The translations under genes were made by a program, and so were the position numbers. From positions 17,999,664-18,063,663 of the forward strand of contig NC_063277.1 in NCBI RefSeq assembly GCF_910591885.1: 64,000 nt of DNA, given 5' to 3'. Shown here one piece after another: positions 9,901 through 18,837 of this stretch; the stretch's first letter is position 1, and the number at the start of each line of letters is the position of its first letter. This DNA comes from Bombus terrestris. Lineage: Eukaryota; Arthropoda; Insecta; Hymenoptera; Apidae. The notes beneath the pieces are model-generated. The model ran no database searches. It had not been told where the DNA came from and was given only the letters and a program-made list of their open reading frames with translations.

Positions 9901-12764
9901 CGCATATATTATTTTATCTCAAAATTCTTCTGCAGAGTTTACTGGTTTGTCGTAAACAACAGATAATGTAAATATCCCCATAAAAAGAATCTAATGGAGA
10001 TAAATGTGGTGAAAGAGACGACCAGTAATTTTTACTATTGCAATTTGTTGACAGCACAAACGTTATTTTAAGCGTGTGATCTAACGCCCTATTAAATTTC
10101 ACACGTTAATAATAATACTCTTATGAATCAATGAATTCGAGATTTCTGAACTCATGATCATCAGAAAGTTGTAATATTTTGATCGATGAACTCGTCTTGA
10201 CATCAGTTACAACGCTATGAAATCAAAGATACGTTATACCATTTAAAAAGGCCAGGGTGATCTTGATTTCTTATAAAAAGAAGCATTTTTTCGCAATTTT
10301 AAGCGTTGAAATTTGTGACCGATTCAAAACGGATCAACTTTTGTTTGAAATATTTGTTTGTTACGTTATCATTACATATCAGGAATGCTGGAAAAAGCGT
10401 GTGCCCCATTTTGTTCAACACCCTGTATAAATACTAAAGCGACAGTTTTGTCGTTAGTGCGATGCATTTAAACATTGATAGTGTCGCGATTTGCTTTCTG
10501 TTATCTCTTATTTCCGTAATTGGAAGATATATTTACGAGAAACAAAAGTTTCATAGCTCAAAATTTGCAATTAATACATGGATAACTTATAGGTTTTCAA
10601 ACTCTTTTTTTTCGAAAATGAAGCCTTAAATAAAAAAGTGTAATTCTTTTCTCCGACTTATTTTTGCATGTTGGTTGCAGCTTGTATCGTGATTTTTGGC
10701 AATATCCTATGTAAAAAGAAAGAGGGGGTGGAATTTTTCATTTTTCACCGTTCGTATTTCTGTCTGTTTTTATCTAGAATACAGCTACAATGGAAGGAGA
10801 TAATTTAGTGATAGTTTCAGTTTGTCCAGATAACAGCAAAATAGTGCGGAAATACGAATTTACAGAGGATGGTATGGTCTGGGTACGTTCCATTTACATG
10901 TCCGTTCACATATACACAAGCTTTTATCGATCCTACAATACCATTCAAAACTTTTTCAATACGAAATATGTAAAAAGAATAAAAATTTTATGTAACTTAT
11001 CTTTTTCTCGTTAAATTCTACTTTAAATATTTATTTATCCGTATTCATATTATACATATTACAAACGTATAATTTTTCGAAATATGATATGTATACCTCA
11101 TCTAATATCAATAATATATGGGGAAGATCTCATCGATATATAGATGTATATATGCATACATATTTCACTGGCAGCAGAGCATAGGAGTATAAGTTCGTTT
11201 ATTGAAATTTTTATTGACCAATTGACTACTTATTTTTTATATCGACTATTGAGATTTTTATATTTATATCATTCAGTTACTATTTGTCACGTTCTTGCCT
11301 TGTAATTATATAAAACATAGTTAAACGAAAGAAATGATAATCTTGAAAGGCATTGATATGAAAGTAGATATTAATATCGTATTTTCTATTTTCAGATAAT
11401 TAGCCATGACAAGAGTGGCAAAATAGGAAAGCGCTATTTTAAACGTCTTTCATAAAGCTTAATTACTGCTTGAACTACAAAATATTTGTATAGTTGAATT
11501 CCATATAAATTACATTTGCTATTAACAATTAAGTTTTCGATTCCTTTATGCGTTTTATACACATATTATTGTACCTAACAGTAACTTGTTGATAACACAA
11601 TCTGAAAGCAAGCACACTTCAGATGGTAAAAAACCTATCATACAAAAACGGAAGCCGCACGGAAAATGCGTGCAGTTACGAGAAAGCGAAATTCGCCGGA
11701 TCAATCGTAAATGTTCCGTCATTTCAGCATGCGCCCTGCCTACCTTTATTGCGTGTCACGTGCTACGCAATATATAAAAACACGGATAAATAAAAATTAT
11801 CTTATAATAAATAATTAAAATCTGACGCGTAAGAGAATTTTATTTGTAGTATATGTATTTAAAGGATTAAATATATTATATGAATGACATGAAAATATGA
11901 CGCGTAATTTCTTTTATATAAATCTTTTCTTATAAAAATCTTTTATTTAATATACTGTGTGCGTTTCGTGTAATATCAGTAACTTACAAATGTATTTTTC
12001 CGACAAATGCTTTGTATAATTTCGATGTATCTATATTTTCGTATTTGTTTCAAAGTTTAGTAATATACATAATTATTATAGTCGTGCCTCGTTACGATGC
12101 TAATTACGAAGCCTCGCAAAATTCTATATAACACCTATAATATATCCATACAAGTTTTCTATGGTAATTAGTTTAAATAGTTACGCGAGCAATTATACAA
12201 AGTGTCCCAGCCATTACAACATAATCGAAAATATAGCTTAAAAAAATAAATCGAAAATATTCGTACGACGTTTCATTTTCGTCTTTCGGAAAGATAGAGT
12301 TTAAACACGCGTGTACTTGATACATTTTCAAATTCGATTTTTTCGAAAATGAATCTTCAAATGAAAAAATCTGATTTGACATTTCCGACTTATTTTTTCA
12401 GGCATGTGGAATCAGCCCCCTTCCCGGGGCTGATATGACAGATGATACTGGGACACCGTGTATGTCGTTTATGTTTACATTCGATGCCGGCCGCCATAGG
12501 AGCTATCAACGAATAAACACGTCTTTTGTCCGCCCACGCACTGCCATGCTGCAATATTATTCATTTAAAAAGTACATTCACTTACGTCTGGTTGAGGTAC
12601 TGTAGAGTCACGTTGATGATTTCACCGACGATCTCAGCCTCGGTGACGTTATATGAACTTACTGAGACAGGCAGCTGATCGTATGGATTCACTCTGGCGA
12701 CAAATTCGGAGAAAAAACGGCTATAGGCTCCGAGATAATCACCGTCAGGACAATCTTCCGCCAT
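992..12764 (-). CDS. PPM1F: PP2C-type Ser/Thr phosphatase, PPM1E/PPM1F (POPX) type; 3' end outside window
   Basis: A metal-dependent phosphatase; vertebrate PPM1E/F members dephosphorylate PAK and CaM kinases. Exons (minus): 12764-12586, 6160-6051, 5968-5757, 5674-5486, 5406-5263, 4340-4244, 1156-992. All junction phases agree and give 365 codons so far, against about 450 in the family. Exon 1 has the N-terminal NPxDxLP-like segment found before the PP2C domain in PPM1F, which ties this distant exon to the gene. Later motifs are RRKMEDR, FDGHAG (metal-binding Asp), AWVGDS, NPHR, RVNGVLGVSRAIGD and LATDGLTD. The last metal-binding motif (DN) is not in view. Intron 1 (6.4 kb) and intron 5 (0.9 kb) each contain a plus-strand gene. 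The start is the only ATG before the conserved segment. Confidence 0.9.
1157..4243. other. 3.1-kb intron of the PP2C gene without a recognisable gene
   Basis: This is the intron between the exons ending AIG and starting GDVRYKPF. It holds only short open frames. A less AT-rich block at about 2560-2720 stands out from its flanks and could be regulatory, but I see no coding pattern in it. Confidence 0.6.
4536..5237 (+). CDS. CFAP299: CFAP299 (C4orf22 family), intronless, nested antisense in the PP2C gene
   Basis: A single uninterrupted frame of 233 residues, the usual length of CFAP299, a protein linked to cilia and the sperm flagellum. Family hallmarks in order: TFEDYLDSL near residue 20, VDLGYLG and ARRLAELGYR, the central TTIIFVRN-like strand, EISGYIDFSERL, the YFQGRKK block, a (D)LAYYYWRTG segment, then INVDP and a C-terminal YDHVLR. 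The frame starts at an ATG after an in-frame stop-rich leader. The stop codon ends only 25 bases before a splice donor of the host phosphatase on the other strand, so the gene fills most of the 920-bp intron 4341-5262 region. The lack of introns fits either an ancient compact gene or a retrocopy. Function in this organism is inferred from the family. Confidence 0.9.
   Translation: MTVVGTQIDSDKRLIQFETFEDYLDSLVTFVDLGYLGNLNVARRLAELGYRCTSETLDEESFYRRLEAVKNLLFPIYRPYELTSEQVTPKGNIMQELALRERLNRLKIISTIIFVRNLTKLQFEISGYIDFSERLEKENWLPYFQGRKKIWPCASDLAYYYWRTGKTCLNETSNFQPVIDPILGLRFKHCHDRHFINVDPGVPSPGIYTTRVRIHSQEYEHIILYDHVLRTRC
7088..7660. mobile_element. Miniature inverted-repeat element, about 570 bp
   Basis: The left end reads TACAGGGTGTCCTAGG and the right end is its imperfect inverse (CTGGGACACCTATTGG). 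The arms are long: about 170 bases at 7090-7265 pair with 7495-7660, including matching blocks such as AAAATGTTAtATAAACATAG and ATATGAAATgCAAAG. No transposase frame remains. The ends resemble other elements in this window. It lies in intron 1 of the PP2C gene. Confidence 0.75.
8020..8223 (+). other. Coding-like segment upstream of the FABP gene, unassigned
   Basis: An open frame of 67 codons with no ATG, preceded by a possible acceptor (TTTAG at 8047) and closed by TAA at 8221. The translation is rich in E, K and L (for example LWREVALEKHSPQEQGVYAL) and looks more like protein than the flanking DNA. It is directly followed by the FABP leader. It may be a 3' exon of a gene I cannot identify, a decayed gene, or chance. 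Confidence 0.3.
8311..11455 (+). CDS. Fatty-acid-binding protein (FABP/CRABP family), nested antisense in PP2C intron 1
   Basis: A cytosolic lipid carrier of the lipocalin-related beta-clam fold. Exons 8311-8380, 8796-8968, 10778-10882 and 11396-11455 join in phase to 136 codons (135 residues), the standard family length, and the four-exon layout is the classic FABP one. Visible hallmarks are the N-terminal signature VGTYQHERSENLDEYFKAVG, WTIRTISMIRTTEITFTLGEEYEE, then a TMEGDNL strand, and a C-terminal RYFKR with the conserved Arg/Tyr that bind the fatty-acid carboxylate. The chosen ATG is at the usual distance from VGTY; an in-frame upstream ATG-less stretch is leader. Intron 2 carries two nested transposons. 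Ligand and tissue cannot be told from the sequence. Confidence 0.92.
9219..10713. mobile_element. Outer inverted-repeat element interrupted by a mariner-like relic
   Basis: About 200 bases at 9219-9425 pair imperfectly with 10535-10713 in inverse orientation. Shared blocks include AATAAGTCGgAaAAAA, AAGGCTTCgTTTTCGAAAAA and TGCAAATTTcGAGgTATGAAACTT. The left end begins ACAGGGCGTTCCCAAAA. No coding sequence is left outside the nested insert. The same internal block recurs in the element at 12196-12462, so both belong to one family. It sits in FABP intron 2. Confidence 0.7.
9601..10428 (-). mobile_element. Internally deleted mariner/Tc1-like element, nested
   Basis: The ends TAGGGTGCTTAACGAAATG and CATTTTGTTCAACACCCTGTA form terminal inverted repeats continued by about 110 bases of paired sequence on each side (both arms contain ATATTTCAAACAAAAGTTG or its inverse). 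TA dinucleotides flank both ends, as expected for this superfamily. On the minus strand at 9914-10102 a broken frame encodes a SPHLSPLDSFYGDIY-like stretch. It resembles the SPDLxPLDFFLWG motif that carries the last catalytic residue of mariner-like transposases. The rest of the transposase is deleted and degenerate, so the element is inactive. Confidence 0.75.
11456..12195. other. AT-rich part of PP2C intron 1 after the FABP gene
   Basis: This holds the FABP 3' untranslated region and low-complexity AT sequence. No further gene or repeat was recognised. Confidence 0.5.
12196..12462. mobile_element. Miniature element of 267 bp, related to the outer element at 9.2-10.7 kb
   Basis: Terminal inverted repeats TACAaaGTGTCCCAG and CTGGGACACCGTGTA are flanked by TA. 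The internal block with GAAAATGAA.CTT, an A-rich run and CCGACTTATTTTT matches the right arm of the element ending at 10713. It lies about 120 bases from PP2C coding exon 1. There is no coding capacity. Confidence 0.7.
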
Positions 12765-14405
12765 TCTTTTTTCTCTTGATCAGAAATCCAAGTTACCGGT
12801 GCACACCTCTGTTAGAGCACAAAAACCACAATACGTTGACTGCGTTTACTGAAATGTGAACGCGATGCCTCAATAGCTATCTCTTAGTGACTAAAGTCGA
12901 ATTAATCCACATGAAAATATAAGAATGGAAGGGAGAGAAATAGAAAGAAAGCAAAAGTGTGTGCGTATATTTGAACGTTTTTGTCGTTTTACTAAACGAA
13001 GCGTTCCTCTGTTCTGAACCTATTCGTTGATAGGCGATATTTGTATTTAGGTTACGTCACTCATTCAACATCGCGTACGCACATAACACTACGGGCTCGA
13101 TCGAACGACGCGTTTCTCTATTGTGTTCCTTAGAGAAGTGGGGAGAATTTGCCGCGACGTTTAAACACTATCTCTCCCGCTTCTTTCAGTTTAGCGTTGC
13201 TTTTTGCCTTTCCTTTTGCCACTGGCCACTTGCGGATTGACTCTCGTAACGGAAGAAAAAGTGCGTAACGGAATTCCCCGAGTCACCTACTGCGCATGCC
13301 CGTCACGGGCCTCTGCATTTGCTGTTTCGTCGGCGTATGCTACTACAATACTTCTTTATTATGTTCAACTATTATCTTTCTTCCGACTTATACGTACCAT
13401 TGTGTACGTACATTTCCTATTCTGATATATTTTTCAACTTTTTTTGTATATTTTTATTGTAATTCATATGAAAAGCGTTAAAGCCTTTATATGAAATTTA
13501 CATGAGAAACATTAAAGTAATCGCTATTTTATTATTTATATATATATATCGTGTATAATAATAATGTACTCAAAAATTATATTACAAATAGAATTTTACT
13601 TACTATTTACTTAATATTATTGTACAGTATTGTACAGTACAATACAATGAAATAAATCTTTCATTACAAAAATATTAAAAAGATATGAATCTATTCGAAA
13701 ATCAATTTTCAATTAAATAGTAAAGAAGAAGCTTATTCTAATAAATTTAATCTAAATTATTTTTATTAAAACTAAGTATTTAGTTATGTATTAGTAAATG
13801 AATACTGTTTTTGTCTTAAAATATTATTGCTAGGACTTTGATTAAGAACATGGTAGTTAATATATAGTTAGTTAATATATAGATAGTTATTTAAACTATC
13901 AAGAATTTGTTATATTGATAGTTAATATAAACAAATCGATAATTCAAGTATATCTTTTATTCATTTGCTTATTTACTTTGTCCCTTGACCATAACCTTTG
14001 GGAACCCTGAACTTAGAAATAAATAATGAGTTCGATTAACGAAAACATTAACGTGTAAAATTTGAATTCCGTGATCAGATTTCATTCATGCCAATAACGC
14101 GTATGCTATTAGCGAAAGGTACTTTCTAAACGCACGCGAACATGATTATCAATAAACTACAGACAAGTGCTATTGTTATCGAATTATTGTGGTAACATGT
14201 CAGTCCTTTTCTCTTTGATATCTTTCACTATTTTCTACACTAACAAGGATATTTAGATGGTCTACTTTACGTAACTCATTCTACATAAATGATGAATTTT
14301 TCCATATAATAAAACCCACGTCCAAAATTAAATTTCTGAATTTTTATTTTGAAATATCACGTACTACTTAAAAATATCTATAATGTTAGATACATTAAAT
14401 TGTTC
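12765..14405. other. Spacer between PP2C 5' end and the PANTS-like gene 3' end
   Basis: The first 400 bases are the less AT-rich leader/promoter side of the phosphatase gene. The remainder is AT-rich intergenic DNA with a 19-base near-perfect palindrome at 13627-13645 (GTATTGTACAGTACAATAC) and short TAGTTAATATA-type repeats around 13855-13935. Open frames at 13204-13481 show no family resemblance. Confidence 0.5.
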
Positions 14406-15102
14406 TTACATTATGGTACAAAACTTTTTTTCTTCTTTCTCATCTTGATTTTCTTTTAATTTGTCACTTACAATTCGTAAATATGATTTACTATTTTCTT
14501 TTTCTAGCCAACTAGGTAATGGAGCATTCCAATTTTCTGGAGGTTTATCTCTCTTTTGCCAAATATCATTATTATAATGACCTTCTAATCTCTCTAGTCT
14601 GCGCTTCCTTTCACTGTTTATTAATTGCATCTGTAAATAGTACAATATTTCTTAAAACATTATATAACTCATTGTAAGTAACATTTTATAAAACAATTTT
14701 TAATTATTTATTTCTTAACATACACATGCTTCTTTATCTTTATGTTCAGACCATAGATTGCAATTATCATAATCAATTTTCCACTGTTCACAGTCTACAG
14801 TTTCTCCAAATATAAAATATTGATGAAATCGTGCTTTTATGCTTTTACAATCCTTATATTCCTCTTTATACATTTCACATGGTTTGATCTAAAATATCAA
14901 ATTATTAATTATAAAGAAAGGAACGATATATCAATATTTTCTTATATCTCTATTGTTTAAATACAATTGACTAATTTCTTAAAATAGCTATACTATAAAA
15001 GGGTATTATAGAACTATACAGAATCTATAATTATACCAGCCATCCATATGGAATTTCTTCTTCAGGTGTAGTATTTTTCATTGTACTGTTAGGTTCTGGC
15101 AT
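14406..15102 (-). CDS. PANTS / UPF0545 (C22orf39-like) small protein
   Basis: Exons (minus) 15102-15037, 14888-14724 and 14630-14406 join in phase to 151 residues. The middle exon has the family core: KPCEMYKEEYKDCKS followed by HQYFIFGETVDCEQW and DYDNCNLW, a set of paired cysteines like those of C22orf39. The third exon has the SERKRRLERLEGHYNNDIW region and a PPENWNAPLPSW motif matching the PPDWHLPLP of the family, then a lysine/glutamate-rich tail. In vertebrates the protein is a regulator of synaptic plasticity; a role here is only inferred by homology. The start is the first ATG of a short exon giving a 22-residue N-terminus. Confidence 0.82.
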
Positions 15103-15635
15103 CTTTCTCTTGTCTTTATGGTCAGGAACTAACTATTTTCTTCCTTAATAGAACAAATAACTCTAACAGTTTATATTTACAGAATGAATTTCACACAATT
15201 ACTAATCATTGATATTCTCTTTGCATATATAAAATTGATTTTAGTAGATATCTTATTTATACGATGATAAAATACAATACATATAAATGTTTCCAAAATT
15301 AGTGTGTAATATTGCATAACATCGATGATATAATTAATGATATTCTACAATATAACGAATAAAATAATTACAAAATTAGAAATACTACTGTAATTCATAT
15401 TTAAAATAATTTCTAATTTTCCATTATATTTTAGGTTATATTTCAATGTTACTGACAGAAAATAAGTTTGCTATGTGAATTTCCTCTAAAATAAGAATAC
15501 AAATAAGCTTATACGTATATAGCAAACAGTAGTAAGTTTCATTTCTATCTTTTCCTTAATTAATAAAATCTCATTTTAACAATCCTATTGTTCACGTGAA
15601 AATGAAATCTTATTAAAAAATGTAGAGGATTAACC

Positions 15636-15962
15636 ATGGGCATTGAATATATAGGGACCGAGCATAAGCTTCGTGTGGTGGCAGAGCGTGTGAACCCACT
15701 CCTGGGAAATGGGAAACACAGTCATGTTGTACTTGGAACCGCACTGATCATTGGTCACTGATTCAATGATGTATGTTAGAAAAAGAAAATAAACTAGTCA
15801 GTCAGTTACACTGGCTTCCTCTTACTCAATGAAAATAAGATTGCCCTTACGCAATCATAACCAATCATCAATGCGGCTCCAAATACCACTTTCTCGGTTC
15901 CCCAGAAACGACTTCATTCGCACAATTATTGCTAGGTCCCTATATTCTTATGTCCATGGAAT
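15636..15962. repeat. Imperfect inverted repeat, arms about 150 bp, in a divergent promoter spacer
   Basis: The outer ends CCATGGGCATTGAATATATAGGGACC and GGTCCCTATATTCTTATGTCCATGG are mirror images. Inner blocks also pair: GGAACCGCACTGATCATTGGTCA with TAACCAATCATCAATGCGGCTCC. Both arms therefore carry a CCAAT-box-like core. It sits between the minus-strand PANTS-like gene and the plus-strand BCL7 gene. It could be a miniature transposon with TATAGGGACC ends or a duplicated promoter block. Confidence 0.65.
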
Positions 15963-16567
15963 TAACATATAGGGACATCCTAGAATATTATCCTGCACAT
16001 TTGAAGTTGTAATATTTATGTTATATTAATTTTTATATATTTTCCAACATCAGTATAATCTTATTAAATATGTGTTTGTAACAAAAATGTGTTTATATTT
16101 TAATAATAGTATAGAATAGAGAATGTGTTATAGTTGCATTTATTCGTCTATTTGTGTCAGTGGTGCTCATGTTAACTAAACTTGCTAGAATATGCTTTAA
16201 CCTCTAACGATCTTTCTATACTACCGCCATTCGAAAATTTATCATAAAATTTTACATATTTACATATATATGTATATTTAACATATAAATTAATGGTCTC
16301 AATTTTTTCAAAATATAAGAATTGTAGCTTATCGATGAGTATCACTGCTTTCCGCCATATTTCTCGTCCCTACCCCTACTTATTCTCGCTGACCTATCGT
16401 CTTGTTATGATTGTAATATTTGTGATTCTTGTTCGTTCAAATTGAAAGTGTTTGATATCTTGCTGTGGAAATTTGTAATTGCTGTCAGTTCCCTAACCTC
16501 TTTATCGACGAATGCCCTAGTGGTGTTTTGTATCGTGTTAGTTAAAAGTGACATATAATCGCGTAAC

Positions 16568-17428
16568 ATGATGTCGCGGTCTGTACGTGCAGAGACTCGT
16601 AGTCGTGCCAAGGATGATATTAAGCGTGTAATGCAAGTCGTTGACAAAGTTCGCCATTGGTAAATCTCTTAACATATTATAGATGCACGAGGAAATGTTG
16701 AAAAGTTTTACAAAAGAAAGTAAAAGAAAGAATGTAGTAAAACTATATGGATATCAAAAATGGATAAAAATTTTTCTTCTTTGCAAAGTTTAATAGAGAT
16801 TTTGCATTACACATGTCAGCTGTAAACAGACTTTTGTAGTTCTGAGATGTTTTATGCGTGTTGATTGAGTAATAGTGTTGTATGTCTGCTTTTTTAATAA
16901 CAGTAAAGAAGGTAGCTTCTCTGTCTGTTATTTTAACATTAATCCAAGAAATCATCAGTGCTTTTCATGCCGACACTTTTATAGGGAAAAGAAATGGGTT
17001 ACAATAGGAGAAACTACTATGAAGATTTATAAATGGGTACCTATATCAACGCTTGATCAGGTAAACAGAAGTTATAAAGCATGTATAAAAGTAAGAAATA
17101 AAAATCAATATTCTTTTGCGTAGAAGAAGAAGACAAAGACAGTTGCAGACAAGGAAAATGGTTTGCCAAGAAAAAGTGGATTAGATTCGTCGAACTCTAA
17201 TTTTGGTCTTACAGAGGATTCAAATACGTGTAAGTTAAATTTCAATACTTTATGACATATTTGTTATTTCTTGAACGTTAAAATCTACAAAAGTTTTATA
17301 ATATATTAGGTTTTTCAACAGTTAGTGATTCCCAAGGATTAACTGACTTTTCTGCGCATCTGGGATTTTCTGAAGATTCTAATTCGCAAAATAGTGAACC
17401 AACATCTAAAAGGTTAAAGACTGATTAA
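16568..17428 (+). CDS. BCL7-family SWI/SNF (BAF) complex subunit
   Basis: A small chromatin-remodelling subunit. Exons 16568-16659, 16985-17060, 17124-17229 and 17310-17428 join in phase to 130 residues. The N-terminal BCL7 domain is unmistakable: SRSVRAETRSRAKDDIKRVM, then VRHW|EKKWVTIGETTMKIYKWVP split across the first intron. In the family it contacts the nucleosome acidic patch through this region. The rest is a short Ser/Asn/Asp-rich tail ending SKRLKTD, similar to the C-terminal KKMKLE-type ending of vertebrate members but shorter. Two adjacent ATGs (16568 and 16571) are equally possible starts and differ by one Met. Confidence 0.92.
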
Positions 17429-18837
17429 AGTTCATCCTGTGACTGTTATTTGGGATATTAAATATTTAGGAAGTAATTTCTATCTTATACGAATTTGCAC
17501 ACTATAAAGTTATCTTAAATCATAATTGTAAATTAACAAACTAAATGAAATTTCATCTTTCATTTTATTCTATTTAGCAAAAATTTTTATGCATTAAAGA
17601 AGAGGATAATCATATCGATCAATATAAGTTAAATGTAATGAGTTTATTTTTTTATACATGAATTTGTTGTATAACAACTCGACTTAATTTAGAAGCTAAT
17701 GTTAATGACGTTTTATTTGAACATTTGCATTAAATGTTCAGTTCCTTTTAAGATCTGTTTTGAAGGAAATTTAAAAGTGTAGTATAAAATTATTTTTCAA
17801 AACGGATTGTACATTTTAGACAATATTCATATTATTACAGTATTATTTAATTAATGAGATACATATAAGATTTTCCTTCATTTCAATGTAACATCTCAAA
17901 TAACTGATTGTCAAACATTGATATATTATAATTTTGGAAATGTAAAATAGATAATGATATATTTGTTTTTGCTGTAAAATAATATCTCCAAAATACAAAT
18001 GTATAACGTTACAATTATCTTCAAGGTATTTATGTGTCTAAGTATAATCATATATTCAATAATTGCTCGATAATTGAGTATCATTGTACATATTTCAAGT
18101 ATCATTTCTTTGCAGTTTTATATTCTAGAATTTACATTCCTTGACATTATGTTATAGCACCATGAAATGTACAAAATACGCTTTGACACTTACAAATAAA
18201 TTAATACAATTGTGGACATTTGAATTTATATTTACATAAGTTTTCAGGAAAGCATAAAAATGCTTTGATAAAATTATTACTTAATCATTTTCATTTGTTC
18301 AAATACAAATGTTTAGAAACCTGTATGCATTAAAAAGAATTAAATTAATAACATTTTATTATATAGCTAATTATTATAATTTTTGTATAACTACATTTTT
18401 ATATGGATTCTTATCTGTAATTTTAATAATATCTGTATATTATGAATTATGTACAGAAAAATATTTGGCTATGATACTAAATTTTTGCTTTTAATGTGTA
18501 CAAATCTCAAAATCTTTACAGTAATTTAAATTATAAGTTGAGTATACTTTCAATTAATGCTATCTGTTATAATAAATATAATATTCAACACTTTATTATG
18601 TAAGATATAAATTGTTTATAAATTGTTCTATTCAGTTGTTTTAAGATTTTAAACATGTGATATATTTAAACATATTATAATAATTTATATATTTTAATAA
18701 AAAAAGAATGGTATCTGTGTGATTATTTTTTATTTCAAATGTAAAATTGAATAAGTAAAGCAATAAAAACGATCATTGAAAAATTGTATCAAATGTAAAT
18801 GATTAAGGAAATTGTAAACCCTATATAACACTTTTAT
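17429..18837. other. Convergent 3' spacer, no gene seen
   Basis: AT-rich sequence between the converging 3' ends of the BCL7 gene and the dehydrogenase gene. It probably contains both 3' untranslated regions. The open frame at 18309-18494 is hydrophobic and AT-driven, with no family resemblance. Confidence 0.6.

Noticed and set aside
12586..12764. Initially looked like a separate small minus-strand gene
   Set aside because: Its segment with NPxDxLP and the following helix matches the PPM1F N-terminus, and its donor phase fits the PP2C exon at 6160.
13204..13481. Overlapping plus-strand frames in the spacer upstream of the PP2C gene
   Set aside because: Cys- and Phe-rich with no domain; two overlapping frames of similar length suggest chance.
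16405..16647. Minus-strand frame opposite BCL7 exon 1
   Set aside because: It is the shadow of the strongly conserved BCL7 N-terminal coding sequence.
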